From Mycobacterium sp. NBC_00419 (lineage in GTDB: Bacteria > Actinomycetota > Actinomycetes > Mycobacteriales > Mycobacteriaceae): a stretch of 64,000 nt of DNA. Under the pieces are notes generated by a model. That model ran no database searches and was not told the origin of the DNA. It was given only the letters and a program-made list of their open reading frames with translations. This document shows, in pieces, positions 1 to 11,500 of this stretch. The position numbers and the translations under genes were made by a program. Every line of letters begins with the position of its first letter. The stretch's first letter is position 1. The stretch is taken from NCBI RefSeq assembly GCF_036023875.1, contig NZ_CP107931.1:1736001-1800000 (forward strand), given 5' to 3'.

Positions 1-798
1 CATCGGCCCGAGTGCGGCCCGCTGCTTGCGCGTCATCCCGATCAGCTGATCGCACACCGGCAGCAGTTGGTCGAACGACACCCGCGACAGATGGATGGCA
101 TCGGAGTCGTAGGTGGTCATGTTCTGGGCCAGCGCGGCCAGCGTGGTGAACGTCCCGGCCACCCCCACCCAGGTCTTGGCCTGCTCCACGGGCACCACCC
201 GCAGCGCCTCGCCCAGCCGCTCGCGCACCACCTCACGCGCCGCGGCCACCTCGGCGGGCGTGGGCGGATCGGAGTGCAGACACCGTTCGGTCAATCGCAC
301 ACATCCGATATCGGCCGAGAACGAGGCCTGCACCCCGCCTGCGTCGCCCAGCACCACTTCCGTCGAACCGCCGCCGAGGTCGACGACGACGAAAGGTGCT
401 GCCGCCGAATCCAGCTCGCCCACCGCGCCGTTGAACGACAGCGCAGCTTCCTCAGTTCCGGTGATCACCTCGGCGATGGCGCCGGGCACCACTTTGCCCA
501 GCACCTCGGCCGTCATCTGAAAGAACACGTCGCGGTTGGCCGCATCGCGGGTCGCCGAGGTCGCCACCATCCGCACCTTGCCGACCTCGAAACGCTCCAG
601 CAGCGCGGCGTAATCCAGCAGCGCAGCACGGGTTCTCGCCAGCGCGTCGGTGGCGAACTGCCCGGTCGCGTCGACACCCTGGCCGAGCCGCACGATCCGC
701 ATCTCACGGTGCAGGTCGTGCAACCCGCCCTCGCCGCGGTCGGCGATCAGCAACCGGATCGAGTTGGTGCCGCAGTCGATCGCCGCCACGCGCGTCAC
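1..798 (-). CDS. ppx: Exopolyphosphatase / pppGpp phosphohydrolase (Ppx/GppA), 3' end beyond window
   Basis: Partial gene: 266 codons are visible and the frame is still open at base 1. The start is GTG at 798, overlapping the upstream DUF501 stop by four bases (GTGA), so the two are translationally coupled. The N-terminus VAAIDCGTNSIRLLIAD is the phosphate-1 loop of the ASKHA (actin-like ATPase) fold. Further in, VVVDLGGGSTEVV is the phosphate-2 loop, and a TSATRDAANRD segment is also typical of Ppx/GppA. Family members release phosphate from polyphosphate or convert pppGpp to ppGpp in the cytoplasm. The position next to DUF501, ftsB and eno matches Rv1026 (ppx2) of M. tuberculosis. Which substrate is preferred cannot be read from the sequence. 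Confidence 0.93.
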   Translation of the reverse strand, partial: MTRVAAIDCGTNSIRLLIADRGEGGLHDLHREMRIVRLGQGVDATGQFATDALARTRAALLDYAALLERFEVGKVRMVATSATRDAANRDVFFQMTAEVLGKVVPGAIAEVITGTEEAALSFNGAVGELDSAAAPFVVVDLGGGSTEVVLGDAGGVQASFSADIGCVRLTERCLHSDPPTPAEVAAAREVVRERLGEALRVVPVEQAKTWVGVAGTFTTLAALAQNMTTYDSDAIHLSRVSFDQLLPVCDQLIGMTRKQRAALGPM

Positions 799-1286
799 GT
801 CCACTCCTCTTTCGCCAGGATTCCCGCCATTGCCGGCTCGGCAGCCAACACCGCCAGTGCCTCGTCACCAAAGGGGTTGAGCCCGCGGCCTTTTGCCAGC
901 GAATGCGCGATCAGCACGTGCAGACACTTGACCCGGTCCGGCATACCGCCACCGGTGAACTCCGTCCCCAGCGATTCGATCGCATCCCGCTCGGCCAGAT
1001 ACGACTCGTGGGCGCGCCGGTAGGCCGCGGCGATCGCCGGATCGTCAGCCAGCTTCTCGGTCATCGAACGCATCAGCCCTTCGGACTCCAGCCTGCTGGC
1101 CGCGGCCGTCAGCGCCGGATGCGTCAGGTAGTACAGCGTCGGGAACGGCGTCCCGTCCGGCAGCCGCGGCGCCGTCTTCACCACTGCCGGTTCACCATTG
1201 GGGCATCGGTATGCGACCTCGAGCACACCGCGCGGCTCCCGCCCCAGCTGCTGGGCCACTGCGTCGAGGTCTGCGGGATCAACCAC
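795..1286 (-). CDS. DUF501 family protein (Rv1025-like)
   Basis: A 163-residue cytoplasmic protein with no signal peptide or membrane segment. It matches the actinobacterial DUF501 family by its length, by the central stretch RLPDGTPFPTLYYLTHP and by the C-terminal TGGGMPDRVKCLHVLIAHSLAKG, which holds conserved Cys and His residues. Its start (1286) lies within the last codons of the ftsB-like gene and its stop overlaps the ppx start, so it is the middle gene of a tightly coupled ftsB-DUF501-ppx unit. The biochemical function of the family is unknown. The conserved Cys/His pair could suggest metal or nucleotide chemistry, but that is speculation. Confidence 0.85.
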   Translation of the reverse strand: MVDPADLDAVAQQLGREPRGVLEVAYRCPNGEPAVVKTAPRLPDGTPFPTLYYLTHPALTAAASRLESEGLMRSMTEKLADDPAIAAAYRRAHESYLAERDAIESLGTEFTGGGMPDRVKCLHVLIAHSLAKGRGLNPFGDEALAVLAAEPAMAGILAKEEWT

Positions 1287-1938
1287 CGGGCGGCACCGGG
1301 ACCGGCTCCGGCGGAGGCGGCAGCGGAAGATTCGGATCGGTGGGCGCGACCGGCGCAGGCGGCGGACCGTGCGGTGCGTCGGCGATGGTGTGCCACAGCG
1401 CGGTGTACCAGGGGTCGTTGCTGCGGACGGCCTCGGTCTGCGGCGCCGCCCCCGGGGCGGGCACCGCTCCCGGCGGTAGCTGCACCTGATAGGGAATGTC
1501 GCCGGGCATCACGAAACCCAGGCGCTCGCGGGCCTGGGCAGCGATGTAGACCGGGTCGGCCAGCTTCTGCTTCTGCGACTCCAGGTCGGAGATCTGCTGG
1601 CGCAGCGCCGCCTCGCTCGCCGCGAGCTGCTTCATCTCGGTGCGCTGGGCGAAGTAGGTGCGCACCGGGCCGGCGATCGTCAGCGTCAGCACGCAGACCA
1701 CCGCGGCCAGGATCGCGGCACGGCGGGCGGTGAACCCCAGCCGCTGTTCGTTGCGCTGCTCGGTCGACGCGGCGATCGAACGACGCATCGGCTCGGTGAC
1801 GCTGTGCGCGGTGGGCTCGGCCTGCGGCCGCGGCTCACGCTTGGCGGCGGGGGTGGTGCGAGGGCGGGCCCGACTCGACGCCCCCGGCCGGGAGGCCGGG
1901 GAGCGTCGCTTCGGATCAGGCCGCTTGCTTTCCGCCAC
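1279..1938 (-). CDS. ftsB: FtsB/DivIC-type septum formation initiator
   Basis: A 219-residue bitopic membrane protein. Residues 1-70 are a basic, Pro/Arg/Ser-rich cytoplasmic tail. Residues about 71-92 form one hydrophobic helix. Residues about 94-127 (AQRTEMKQLAASEAALRQQISDLESQKQKLADP) form a short coiled coil. The C-terminus is Pro-rich and extracytoplasmic. This is the architecture of FtsB/DivIC, which bridges FtsL and FtsQ in the divisome. It lies just downstream of eno, as Rv1024 does in M. tuberculosis, with only 15 nt between the two frames. The long disordered N-terminal tail is usual for mycobacterial members. Confidence 0.88.
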   Translation of the reverse strand: MAESKRPDPKRRSPASRPGASSRARPRTTPAAKREPRPQAEPTAHSVTEPMRRSIAASTEQRNEQRLGFTARRAAILAAVVCVLTLTIAGPVRTYFAQRTEMKQLAASEAALRQQISDLESQKQKLADPVYIAAQARERLGFVMPGDIPYQVQLPPGAVPAPGAAPQTEAVRSNDPWYTALWHTIADAPHGPPPAPVAPTDPNLPLPPPPEPVPVPPGG

Positions 1939-1953
1939 AGTCTCTTTCGAGTC

Positions 1954-3318
<1,365 letters not shown>

Positions 3319-3357
3319 GATGGTCAGTGAACACCGCGGAGGTTGTGAGTAGCGCTG

Positions 3358-4086
3358 TTAGAGCGGGTGTCCTTGCGCGTAGGCCGTGGCCCAGTCCCGC
3401 ACGGTGCGGGCGTACTGGTCGGAGTGGTTGTAGGCATGCAGGGCATTCATCCAGCCGCGGGGTGTGGCCAGGTCTTTCCCGCGGAAGCAGAGGTACCCGG
3501 CTGCCGATAGTGCGGCGTCATCGATGTTGTCCGGGTTGATCGCCCCGTCGTTGTTGGCGTCGACGCCGTAGAGCCGCCAGGTCTCCGGGATGAACTGCAT
3601 GGGACCCATCGCCCGGGCGTACACCGGGTCGCCGTCCAGCGCCTCCTCGGAATCGACGATCTCGAGGTTGCCGTTGGTGCCGTCGAGGCGCACTCCGCGG
3701 ATCGGCGGGCTGACGTCGCCGTTGGGGGCGATCGTCGCGCCGCGGTAGGTGCCGTGGTGACTTTCCACCATCCCGATACCGGCCAGCGTCGTCCACGCCA
3801 GATGGCAGTTGGGGTTCTCCACCTCGGCCACCCGCGCGGCGTAGGCGTACGCCTCCAGGGCCTTGACCGGGATATCGAGTGCCGCCGCACGCTCGAGCGC
3901 CCACTGGTGCAGTTGATCGGCGGGCCTGCCCTTGGCGTGGGTGTCGACCGCAGGCACCGGATCGCCGGCGGGCGGCGGCACGCCTTCGGGGATGGGTGTG
4001 CCCAGCTGCCATGAACAACTCGCGGCCAGCAGCACGGCGGCTGTCGCGACGACGGCGCCAGCCCGCACCCAACGCGATGACGACAC
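3358..4086 (-). CDS. lpqU: Lipoprotein LpqU, lytic-transglycosylase-like
   Basis: A 242-residue exported protein. The N-terminal helix is followed by AASC, a slightly atypical lipobox with the lipidated Cys at about residue 24. The mature part is a lysozyme/SLT-like fold: GIGMVESHHGTYRG carries the likely catalytic Glu, and AMGPMQFIPETWRLYG is the second signature of membrane-bound lytic murein transglycosylase B relatives. DANNDGAINPDNIDD resembles an EF-hand-type calcium loop. It would cleave peptidoglycan glycan strands at the membrane surface. The start is GTG with GAGGAG 5 nt upstream. It sits next to eno, like Rv1022. Confidence 0.9.
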   Translation of the reverse strand: MSSSRWVRAGAVVATAAVLLAASCSWQLGTPIPEGVPPPAGDPVPAVDTHAKGRPADQLHQWALERAAALDIPVKALEAYAYAARVAEVENPNCHLAWTTLAGIGMVESHHGTYRGATIAPNGDVSPPIRGVRLDGTNGNLEIVDSEEALDGDPVYARAMGPMQFIPETWRLYGVDANNDGAINPDNIDDAALSAAGYLCFRGKDLATPRGWMNALHAYNHSDQYARTVRDWATAYAQGHPL

Positions 4087-4170
4087 AACACTCCTCGAAC
4101 CGATTTACAGCTCCCACATCGTCCCATGGGTTTAGGGCCGTTGGTCCCTAGCAAAGGCAAAGATCGCGAC

Positions 4171-4234
4171 GGTAACTTGCTTACCGCCCACCTGCTAAGG
4201 TAAGCCCAACCTTCATTTGGTAAGCCTTAGCTGC
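4171..4234 (+). promoter_or_regulatory. Tandem IdeR/DtxR-like iron boxes upstream of efeUOB
   Basis: Three related elements lie in the lpqU-efeU divergent gap. GGTAACTTGCTTACC (4171-4185) is an inverted repeat. TAAGGTAAGCCCAACCTTC (4196-4214) matches the remembered IdeR consensus TTAGGTTAGSCTAACCTAA at 14 of 19 positions. TTTGGTAAGCCTTAGCTGC (4216-4234) matches at 13 of 19, exactly 20 bp further on. A TAAGGT hexamer (4196-4201) could be the -10 of efeU, so iron-loaded IdeR bound here would block it. The operator assignment is inference. Confidence 0.55.
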
Positions 4235-4262
4235 CCAACCAGAAAGTCATGAGGACCTGCCG

Positions 4263-5192
4263 ATGAACACGTCTTTCGCCGCCGCGGCCCCGACAGTTCC
4301 CGCGCAGCTGTTCGGCAGTGGCCTGATCGGGCTGCGAGAGGGCCTCGAGGCCGGAATCGTCGTCATGGTCCTGGTGGCGTTCCTGGTGAAATCGCAGCGC
4401 CGGGACGCCCTCAAATGGGTGTGGCTGGGCGTCGCCGCCGCCCTCGCGATGACCGTCGGCGTGTTCCTGGTGATCCAGTACGGCACGTACACGATCAAGG
4501 ATCTGGCCGCCGAGGCGATCGCCGGCGTCGCATCGCTGGTGGCCGTCGCCATCGTCACGTCGATGGTGCTGTGGATGCGCAAGGCCTCCGCCGGACTGTC
4601 CGGTGAACTGCGGGCCGGCATGTCGCGCGCGCTGGAAACCGGTGCGGCCGCGGTCTTCATGCTGGCCTTCCTCGCCGTCGGCCGGGAGGGCTTCGAGACC
4701 GCGCTGTTCATGGTCGGCTACGCCGAGGCCGAGACCGCCTGGCCGCTGCTGGGCCTGCTCGTCGGAGTCGCCGTCGCGGCCGCGATCGCCTGCGGCATGT
4801 ACGCGGGCGCCGTCCGGATCAACCTGGCCAAGTTCTTCAAATACACCGGCGCGTTCCTGATCGTCGTCGCGGCGGGCATCCTGTCCTACGGCGTCGGCGC
4901 CTTGCAGACCGTCGGCTGGCTGCCCGGTCTGGGCACCAAGGCCTTCGACATCACGTCGTGGTTCAACTGGTCGTCCTGGTACGGCGAAATCATCCAGGGC
5001 GTCTTCAACGTCACGCCCACCCCGACGGTGCTGCAGCTCATCGCCTGGCTCGCCTATCTGGCGCTCGTGCTGACCGTTTTTCTGCGTCCCGTGACCGCCG
5101 CACCGGCGGCCCCGGCCCCGACGTCCGCCAATGCCGAACCCAGCTCCGACCCCTCGGAGCAAACCCCTCAACCCGAAAGGTCCGCTTCGTGA
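4263..5192 (+). CDS. efeU: EfeU/FTR1-type high-affinity iron permease
   Basis: A 309-residue polytopic membrane protein with about seven hydrophobic helices. It carries both REXXE-type iron-binding motifs of the FTR1/EfeU family: LREGLEAG in the first helix and VGREGFETALF in the fourth. The protein moves iron across the cytoplasmic membrane, fed by EfeO and EfeB. The C-terminus is an Ala/Pro/Ser-rich cytoplasmic tail. The start ATG is preceded by GAGGACC. The stop overlaps the efeO start (GTGA). In M. tuberculosis lpqU and mazG are neighbours as I recall, so this operon looks like an insertion or a lineage-specific retention. Confidence 0.93.
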   Translation: MNTSFAAAAPTVPAQLFGSGLIGLREGLEAGIVVMVLVAFLVKSQRRDALKWVWLGVAAALAMTVGVFLVIQYGTYTIKDLAAEAIAGVASLVAVAIVTSMVLWMRKASAGLSGELRAGMSRALETGAAAVFMLAFLAVGREGFETALFMVGYAEAETAWPLLGLLVGVAVAAAIACGMYAGAVRINLAKFFKYTGAFLIVVAAGILSYGVGALQTVGWLPGLGTKAFDITSWFNWSSWYGEIIQGVFNVTPTPTVLQLIAWLAYLALVLTVFLRPVTAAPAAPAPTSANAEPSSDPSEQTPQPERSAS

Positions 5193-6355
5193 TCCTGCCC
5201 GCCGTCCCCCTCAAGTCCGGTCTCGCCGCGACCGCCGCGCTCCTCGCCGGTGTGTCGTTGGCCGGCTGCACCGCCAAGGAAGCCAGCACCGCCGAGTCCG
5301 GCTCCACGGCCAAGCAGATCACCGTCGACGCCTCCGACAGCGCGTGCACGCTGTCGAGCACCGAGGCCGCGACGGGGCCGAGCACCTTCGTGATCACCAA
5401 CAACGGCACCAAGGTCACCGAGTTTTACGTCTACGGCGAGGGCGAGCGGGTGATGGGCGAAGTGGAGAACATCTCCCCCGGCCTGCAGCGCAAGCTCATC
5501 GTGCAGCTCAGCCAGCCCGGCACCTACCAGACCGCCTGCAAGCCCGGCATGATCGGCGACGGCATCCGCAGCGACTTCAAGGTCACCGGCGACGCGGTGC
5601 AGGTCGACACCGAAGGCAAGTTCAAGGAAGCCTCGGACAACTACAAGCGCTACGTAACCAGCCAGACCGAGGCCCTGGTCCCGGCGACCGAGGCGTTCGC
5701 CGCGGCGATCAAGGCAGGCGATATCGCCAAGGCCAAGTCGCTGTACCCCACCACGCGCACCTACTACGAGCGCATCGAACCGGTGGCCGAGTCGTTCCCC
5801 GACGATCTGGACCCCCGCATCGATCTGCGCGAGGCCGACCTGGAACCCGGCCAGAAGTGGACCGGCTTCCACCGCCTCGAGAAGGACCTGTGGGTCAGCG
5901 GCCTGCAGCCCGACACCAATGCGATCGCCGACCAGCTGGTGGCCGACATCAAGGAACTCAACGACGGCGTCAAGGCGCCGGCCTGGACCATCGACTCGAC
6001 CCAGATCGCCGGTGGCGCACAGGGTCTGCTCGACGAGGTCGCCGCCAGCAAGATCAGCGGTGAAGAGGACATCTTCAGCCACACCGACCTGTGGGACTTC
6101 CAGGCCAACGTCGTCGGCTCACAGACCGCGGTGGCCTCGGTGCGCCCGATCCTCGACGAGCGCGACGCCGAGCTGGGCAAGCGCGTCGACAAGGGCTTCG
6201 GCGACGTCGAGGCGCTGCTGGCCAAGTACCGCAAGGGCGACGGCTTCGTGTACTACGACACCGTCACCGAGCCGCAGCGTCAGGAACTGTCCCGCGCGAT
6301 CGACGCGCTCGGCAAGGAGGTAAGTCAGGTGCAGGGTGTCATCGCTCCCCAGTAA
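5189..6355 (+). CDS. efeO: EfeO, lipoprotein with cupredoxin and M75 domains
   Basis: A 388-residue exported protein with a signal helix ending in LAGC, so the mature protein is lipidated at Cys27. Residues about 40-130 form the EfeO-type cupredoxin-like domain. Residues about 150-388 are the imelysin/M75 domain with the metal-binding motif GFHRLEKDLW (HxxE). It is thought to bind periplasmic iron and hand it to EfeU. I chose GTG 5189 because it is coupled to the efeU stop and follows AAAGG. Its 3' end overlaps efeB by 20 nt. Confidence 0.92.
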   Translation: MILPAVPLKSGLAATAALLAGVSLAGCTAKEASTAESGSTAKQITVDASDSACTLSSTEAATGPSTFVITNNGTKVTEFYVYGEGERVMGEVENISPGLQRKLIVQLSQPGTYQTACKPGMIGDGIRSDFKVTGDAVQVDTEGKFKEASDNYKRYVTSQTEALVPATEAFAAAIKAGDIAKAKSLYPTTRTYYERIEPVAESFPDDLDPRIDLREADLEPGQKWTGFHRLEKDLWVSGLQPDTNAIADQLVADIKELNDGVKAPAWTIDSTQIAGGAQGLLDEVAASKISGEEDIFSHTDLWDFQANVVGSQTAVASVRPILDERDAELGKRVDKGFGDVEALLAKYRKGDGFVYYDTVTEPQRQELSRAIDALGKEVSQVQGVIAPQ

Positions 6356-7646
6356 CCCCGAGACGACCGCCCCCGAGCAGTCGCAGCGCTCAGGCCTGTC
6401 CCGGCGCAAGTTGTTCGGCGCCGCCGGTGTGACCGCAGCGGTGGTCGGCGCGGCCGGCGCCGGGGCGCTGGCCGGGCGGGCCTCGGCCGCCGACGTCGCC
6501 ACCGGTGGGCTGGACAAACCGGTTCCGTTCCGCGGTGAACACCAGGCCGGCATCGTCACCCCCGCGCAGGACCGGATGCACTTCGCGACCTTCGACGTCA
6601 CCACCGACTCGCGAGCCGACGTGGTCGCGATGCTCAAAGAGTGGACCGGCATGGCCGAGCGGATGACCGCCGGCGAGGAAGCCGTCCACGACGGCGCCAT
6701 CGGGCTCAATCCCTATGCGCCACCGTCGGATACCGGCGAGGCGCTGGGGTTGCCGGCTTCCCAGCTGACGCTGACCATCGGCTTCGGGCCGTCGTTCTTC
6801 GTCAAGGACGGCAAGGACCGCTTCGGCATCGCCGGCCAGAAGCCCGCGCTGCTGGAGAATCTGCCGAAGTTCCCGAACGAGACGATGGACCCGGCGCGCT
6901 GCGGCGGTGACATCGTGGTGCAGGCGTGCGCCAACGACCCACAGGTCGCGGTGCACGCCATCCGCAACCTGGCCCGCGTCGGGTTCGGCACGGTGGCCGT
7001 GCGCTACTCCCAGCTCGGTTTCGGCCGCACCTCGTCGACCACCCGCGAACAGTCGACACCGCGAAATCTGTTCGGGTTCAAGGACGGAACCGCGAACATC
7101 AAGGCCGAGGACACCGACACCCTCAACCAGCAGGTGTGGGTGGCCAAGGGAGACGGCCCGGACTGGATGACCGGCGGCAGCTATATGGTCAGCCGGCGGA
7201 TCCGGATGCGCATCGAAGCCTGGGACCGGACAACGCTTCTCGAGCAGGAGCGGGTGATCGGCAGGCAGAAGGGCACCGGCGCACCCAACGGGCTCACCCA
7301 GGAGTTCGAGGAGCTCAACTTCGACATCGTCGACAACAAGAACGAGCCGCTGATCGATCGCAATGCCCATGTGCGGCTGGCGTCCCAGCAGCACCTGGGC
7401 GGTATCCAGATCCTGCGCCGCGGCTACAACTTCACCGACGGCTCCGACGGGTTCGGGCACCTCGATGCCGGGCTGTTCTTCGTCGCGTTCATGCGCAACC
7501 CGGCGACCCAGTTCATCCCCATGCAGACCGAGCTGGCCCGCCACGACGCGCTCAACGAGTACATCACCCACACCGGCAGTGCGATCTTCGCCGTACCGCC
7601 GGGGCTGCGCGACGGCGATTACTGGGGTTCGACGCTGCTGGGCTGA
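6336..7646 (+). CDS. efeB: EfeB, Tat-exported DyP-type heme peroxidase
   Basis: A 436-residue protein with a twin-arginine signal (SRRKLFGAAG, Arg23-Arg24) and an Ala cleavage region. The mature part is a dye-decolorizing peroxidase: GFKDG at 247-251 is the family's GxxDG motif with distal Asp250, and NAHVRLAS places the proximal heme His at about 345. In EfeUOB systems it oxidises ferrous iron or frees iron from heme outside the cytoplasm. The GTG start lies inside the efeO frame. Its stop is one base from the convergent mazG stop, so the operon ends here without a visible terminator. Confidence 0.94.
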   Translation: MSSLPSNPETTAPEQSQRSGLSRRKLFGAAGVTAAVVGAAGAGALAGRASAADVATGGLDKPVPFRGEHQAGIVTPAQDRMHFATFDVTTDSRADVVAMLKEWTGMAERMTAGEEAVHDGAIGLNPYAPPSDTGEALGLPASQLTLTIGFGPSFFVKDGKDRFGIAGQKPALLENLPKFPNETMDPARCGGDIVVQACANDPQVAVHAIRNLARVGFGTVAVRYSQLGFGRTSSTTREQSTPRNLFGFKDGTANIKAEDTDTLNQQVWVAKGDGPDWMTGGSYMVSRRIRMRIEAWDRTTLLEQERVIGRQKGTGAPNGLTQEFEELNFDIVDNKNEPLIDRNAHVRLASQQHLGGIQILRRGYNFTDGSDGFGHLDAGLFFVAFMRNPATQFIPMQTELARHDALNEYITHTGSAIFAVPPGLRDGDYWGSTLLG

Positions 7647-7647
7647 G

Positions 7648-8562
7648 CTAGGCCGACGGCCAGTGTGCCCGCCACTGGTCCTCGGCCGCGGCACCGGCCG
7701 ACCCGCCGAGCTCGCCGCTCCCGGCCGCGATGGCCCGCTCGACATCGCGAACGGTGTCCATGAAATCGAGTACGGCGGTGCGCAATTCGTTCTCGGCGTC
7801 GGTGTCGGCGGCCACCGTCACGGTGGTGATCGACGCCGGGATCAGATCAGCGGGCAGCCCGGCGTTGCGCACCCTCGCGATCACCTTCTGCGCCAGCAGC
7901 AATGCCGGGGCGGCCGTCGGGATGTCGTCCACGCAGGATTCGCGGGCACTCTTCTCCAGGGCCTTGCGCTGCTCCCACTGTGCCAGCTGGTCCTCCAACG
8001 AGATGGACTCACCGGCCAGCACCGCGGGCACCCGGTTGCCGAGTTTGCGGACCAGCGCGTCGGCCACGTCGTCGATCGAGAATGCCTGCGCTGAAGCCTC
8101 TTCGGCGATCCGCGCATGGAACAGCACCTGCAAGAGAATGTCGCCGAGCTCGTCGCGCAGCTCCCCGAGATCACCGCCGCGCACGGCGTCGAACAGCTCG
8201 TAGGTCTCCTCCAGCAGATAGCGGCGCAGCGAGTCGTGCGTCTGCTCGCTCTCCCACGGCCCCGTGGTGCGCAGCCGGTCCATCACCGCCACCGCATCGA
8301 CCAGACGTTCACCGCGCTGGGGTTCGGCGACGGCGATCAGCTGCTCACCGGCGGCCAGCCGAGCCCGCACGGCGGGGTGTTCGCGGTCCGAGGACAGCAG
8401 CACCGGCGCGTTCTCGCCGGTGAGCACCGGCCGCGCCGCCGGCAGCGACCACGGCACCTTGATCGGCAGTTCCTCGGTGTATTGCACGTCCCCGCTGAGT
8501 AATTCGACCGCCTCGACGGGAACCAGCGCCGGACGCCGCGGGTCCACCAGGATGACGGTCAC
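7648..8562 (-). CDS. mazG: Nucleoside triphosphate pyrophosphohydrolase MazG
   Basis: A 304-residue cytoplasmic enzyme that hydrolyses (d)NTPs, including damaged ones, to monophosphate and pyrophosphate. The all-alpha MazG domain is about residues 100-215, with metal ligands in [10 protein letters not shown] and [16 protein letters not shown] (ExxE...ExxD). The first 100 residues are the actinobacterial N-terminal extension, and the tail is Ala-rich. The start GTG overlaps the mfd stop (GTGA), so translation is coupled to the repair helicase upstream, as in the Rv1020-Rv1021 pair. Confidence 0.95.
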   Translation of the reverse strand: MTVILVDPRRPALVPVEAVELLSGDVQYTEELPIKVPWSLPAARPVLTGENAPVLLSSDREHPAVRARLAAGEQLIAVAEPQRGERLVDAVAVMDRLRTTGPWESEQTHDSLRRYLLEETYELFDAVRGGDLGELRDELGDILLQVLFHARIAEEASAQAFSIDDVADALVRKLGNRVPAVLAGESISLEDQLAQWEQRKALEKSARESCVDDIPTAAPALLLAQKVIARVRNAGLPADLIPASITTVTVAADTDAENELRTAVLDFMDTVRDVERAIAAGSGELGGSAGAAAEDQWRAHWPSA

Positions 8563-11500
8563 CGCTGCCCGGCCCCGTCCGGCGCGAACGTCGTGATGTC
8601 GACTTCGCCCTGGGGGCGGCCGTCAAGCGCGAGCAACAGGTCGGCGACCATCTGCACCAACTCCAGATCACGGATCCGCGGCGAACCCACACCGCTGCCC
8701 GCACGCGGAATCGGCACCTGCACCGTCGACGTCGTGGCCCGGTAGTTCGCGCCGGGATACACCCGCTTGAGCCGCAGCTGTGCCGAATCGAGCAGGGTCA
8801 GCGGCGACACCCGAAGCGTTGTCGCAGAGCCGGTTCCGGTGGCCGCGACCTCGGTGACGCCATATTGGCGGCACAGCAGCCGCAGCCGTGCGACGGCCAC
8901 CAGGCGCTGCGCGGGCTCGGGCAGCGGACCGTAGCGGTCGATCAGTTCCTCGATCACCGCGGCCACCGCGGCCTCGTCGCCGGCGCCCGCCAGCCTGCGG
9001 TAGGCCTCCAGCCGCAACCGGTCGCTGGCGATGTATTCCGGCGGCAGGTTCGCGTCGACCGGCAGATCGAGCCGGACATCCTTGGGCTCCTCGGCGGTGG
9101 TCACCGTCTTGCCGTCGGCTGCCGCGCGGTAGGCCTCGACGGCCTCGCCCACCAGCCGCACATACAGATCGAATCCCACCCCGGCGACGTGCCCGGACTG
9201 CTCGGCGCCCAGCACGTTACCCGCGCCGCGAATCTCCAAGTCCTTCATCGCAACTGCCATACCCGCGCCGAGTTCGTTGTTCTGTGCGATGGTGGCCAGC
9301 CGGTCGTAGGCCGTCTCGGTGAGCGGCGTCTCCCTGGGGTACAGGAAGTAGGCGTAGCCGCGCTCGCGACTGCGGCCCACCCGCCCGCGCAGCTGGTGCA
9401 GCTGGGACAGCCCGAAGGTGTCGGCGCGCTCGACGATCAGCGTGTTCGCGTTCGAGATGTCCAGGCCGGTCTCGACGATGGTCGTGCAGACCAGGATGTC
9501 GAACTCGCGGTTCCAGAACCCTTCGACGGTGCGCTCGAGTTGTTCCTCGGGCATCTGGCCGTGGGCCACCACCACCCGCGCCTCGGGCACCAGTTCCTTG
9601 ACCCGCGCGGCCGCCGCGTCGATGCTGCTGACCCGGTTGTGAATGTAGAACGCCTGCCCGTCGCGCAGCAGTTCGCGGCGCAGCGCGGCGGCCACCTGCT
9701 TGTCGTCGTGCTGGCCGACATAGGTGAGCACCGGGTAGCGCTCCTCGGGCGGGGTCAGGATGGTCGACATCTCGCGGATGCCGGCCAGGCTCATCTCCAG
9801 CGTCCGCGGAATCGGGGTCGCGCTCATCGTCAGCACGTCGACGTGGGTGCGCAGGCTCTTGATGTGCTCCTTGTGCTCGACACCGAAGCGCTGTTCCTCG
9901 TCGACCACCACCAGGCCGAGGTCCTTCCAGCGCACCGCGGTCTGCAGCAGCCGGTGGGTACCGATGACGACGTCGACGCTGCCGTCGGCCATGCCCTCGA
10001 TGACCTTGCGCGACTCGGCCGGGTCGGTGAACCGCGAAAGCCCTTTGACCGTCACGGGAAAACCGGCCATCCGTTGGGTGAACGTCTGCAGATGCTGGTC
10101 GGCCAGCAGTGTGGTGGGCACCAGTACCGCCACCTGCTTTCCGTCCTGGATGGCCTTGAACGCCGCCCGCACCGCGATCTCGGTCTTGCCGTAGCCGACG
10201 TCACCGCAGATCACCCGGTCCATCGGGACCGGCTTCTCCATATCGTTCTTGACCTCCTGGATGGCGGTCAACTGATCGATGGTCTCGGTGAACCCGAAGG
10301 CGTCCTCCATCTCGGCCTGCCACGGTGTGTCCGGCCCGAACGCGTGCCCGGGTGCGGCCTGCCGTTTGGCGTAGAGGGTGACGAGCTCGCTGGCGATCTC
10401 GCGAACCGCCTTGCGCGCCTTGGTTTTCGTGTTGGTCCAGTCGCTGCCGCCGAGCCGGCTCAGGCTGGGTTCCTGGCCGCCGACGTAGCGCGACAGCTGA
10501 TCGAGGGAGTCCATCGGGACATAGAGCCGGTCGGCGGCCTGGCCGCGCTTGCTCGAGGCGTACTCGAGCACCAGGTACTCGCGACGGGCGCCGCCGACGG
10601 TGCGTTCGACCATCTCCACGAACCGGCCGATGCCGTGCTGATCGTGAACCACCAGATCGCCGGCGGTCAGCGCCAGCGGGTCGACGGTGTTGCGCCGCTT
10701 GGCCGCCAGCCGTTTACCGTCGGTGGCGTTGACGCGGTTGCCGGTCAGATCGGTCTCGGTGATCACCACCAGGTTGGCACCGGACACCACGATGCCGTCG
10801 TGCAGCGGGCCCCGCAGCACACCCACCACACCGGCCTTGGGCGCCTCGCCCGGCTCGAGCATGCCCGCCGGGATATCGCGCTCGGCGAGCTGTTCGACGA
10901 CGCGGTGGGCGGTGCCGGTACCCGGTGCGACGACGGAGGCGAACCCGCCGGTGAGCACGTGGGCGCGCAGCATCGCGAAGATCTCGTCAACGTTGCTCTG
11001 CTGCCCGCGCGCGGTCGGCGAGGCCCGCACGTCGAGCTCGACAGCCTGCTCGTCGGCCAGCTGGCTCAACGTCCACCACGGATGACCGCCGGCCGCGGCC
11101 GCCTCGCGGACCTCGGCGAGCTCGCGGAAACCCGAGCCGCCCAGCTGCTCGAGGTCGATCGGCGCGTCACCGCCGATGGCGGCGACCGACCACGCCGCCT
11201 CCAGGAACTCCCGGCCCGTCTTGATCAGGTCGGCCCCGCGGGTGCGCACCTTCTCCGGGTCACACACCAGCAGCGGCGTGCCCTTCGGCAGATGGTCGAT
11301 GAGCAGGGTCAGCTCGTCGGGGCGCAGCACCGGCTGCAACGCCTCCATGCCGTCGACGGCGATGCCCTCGGCCAGCTTGGCCAGCATGTCCCCGACGCTG
11401 CCGTTGACCCGGTTGTCGTCGCCGCGCGGCCGGCCCTCGACGAGCTTGGCCGCCCGGGCCTGCACCTCGTCGGTGAGCAGCAACTCGCGACACGGCACCG

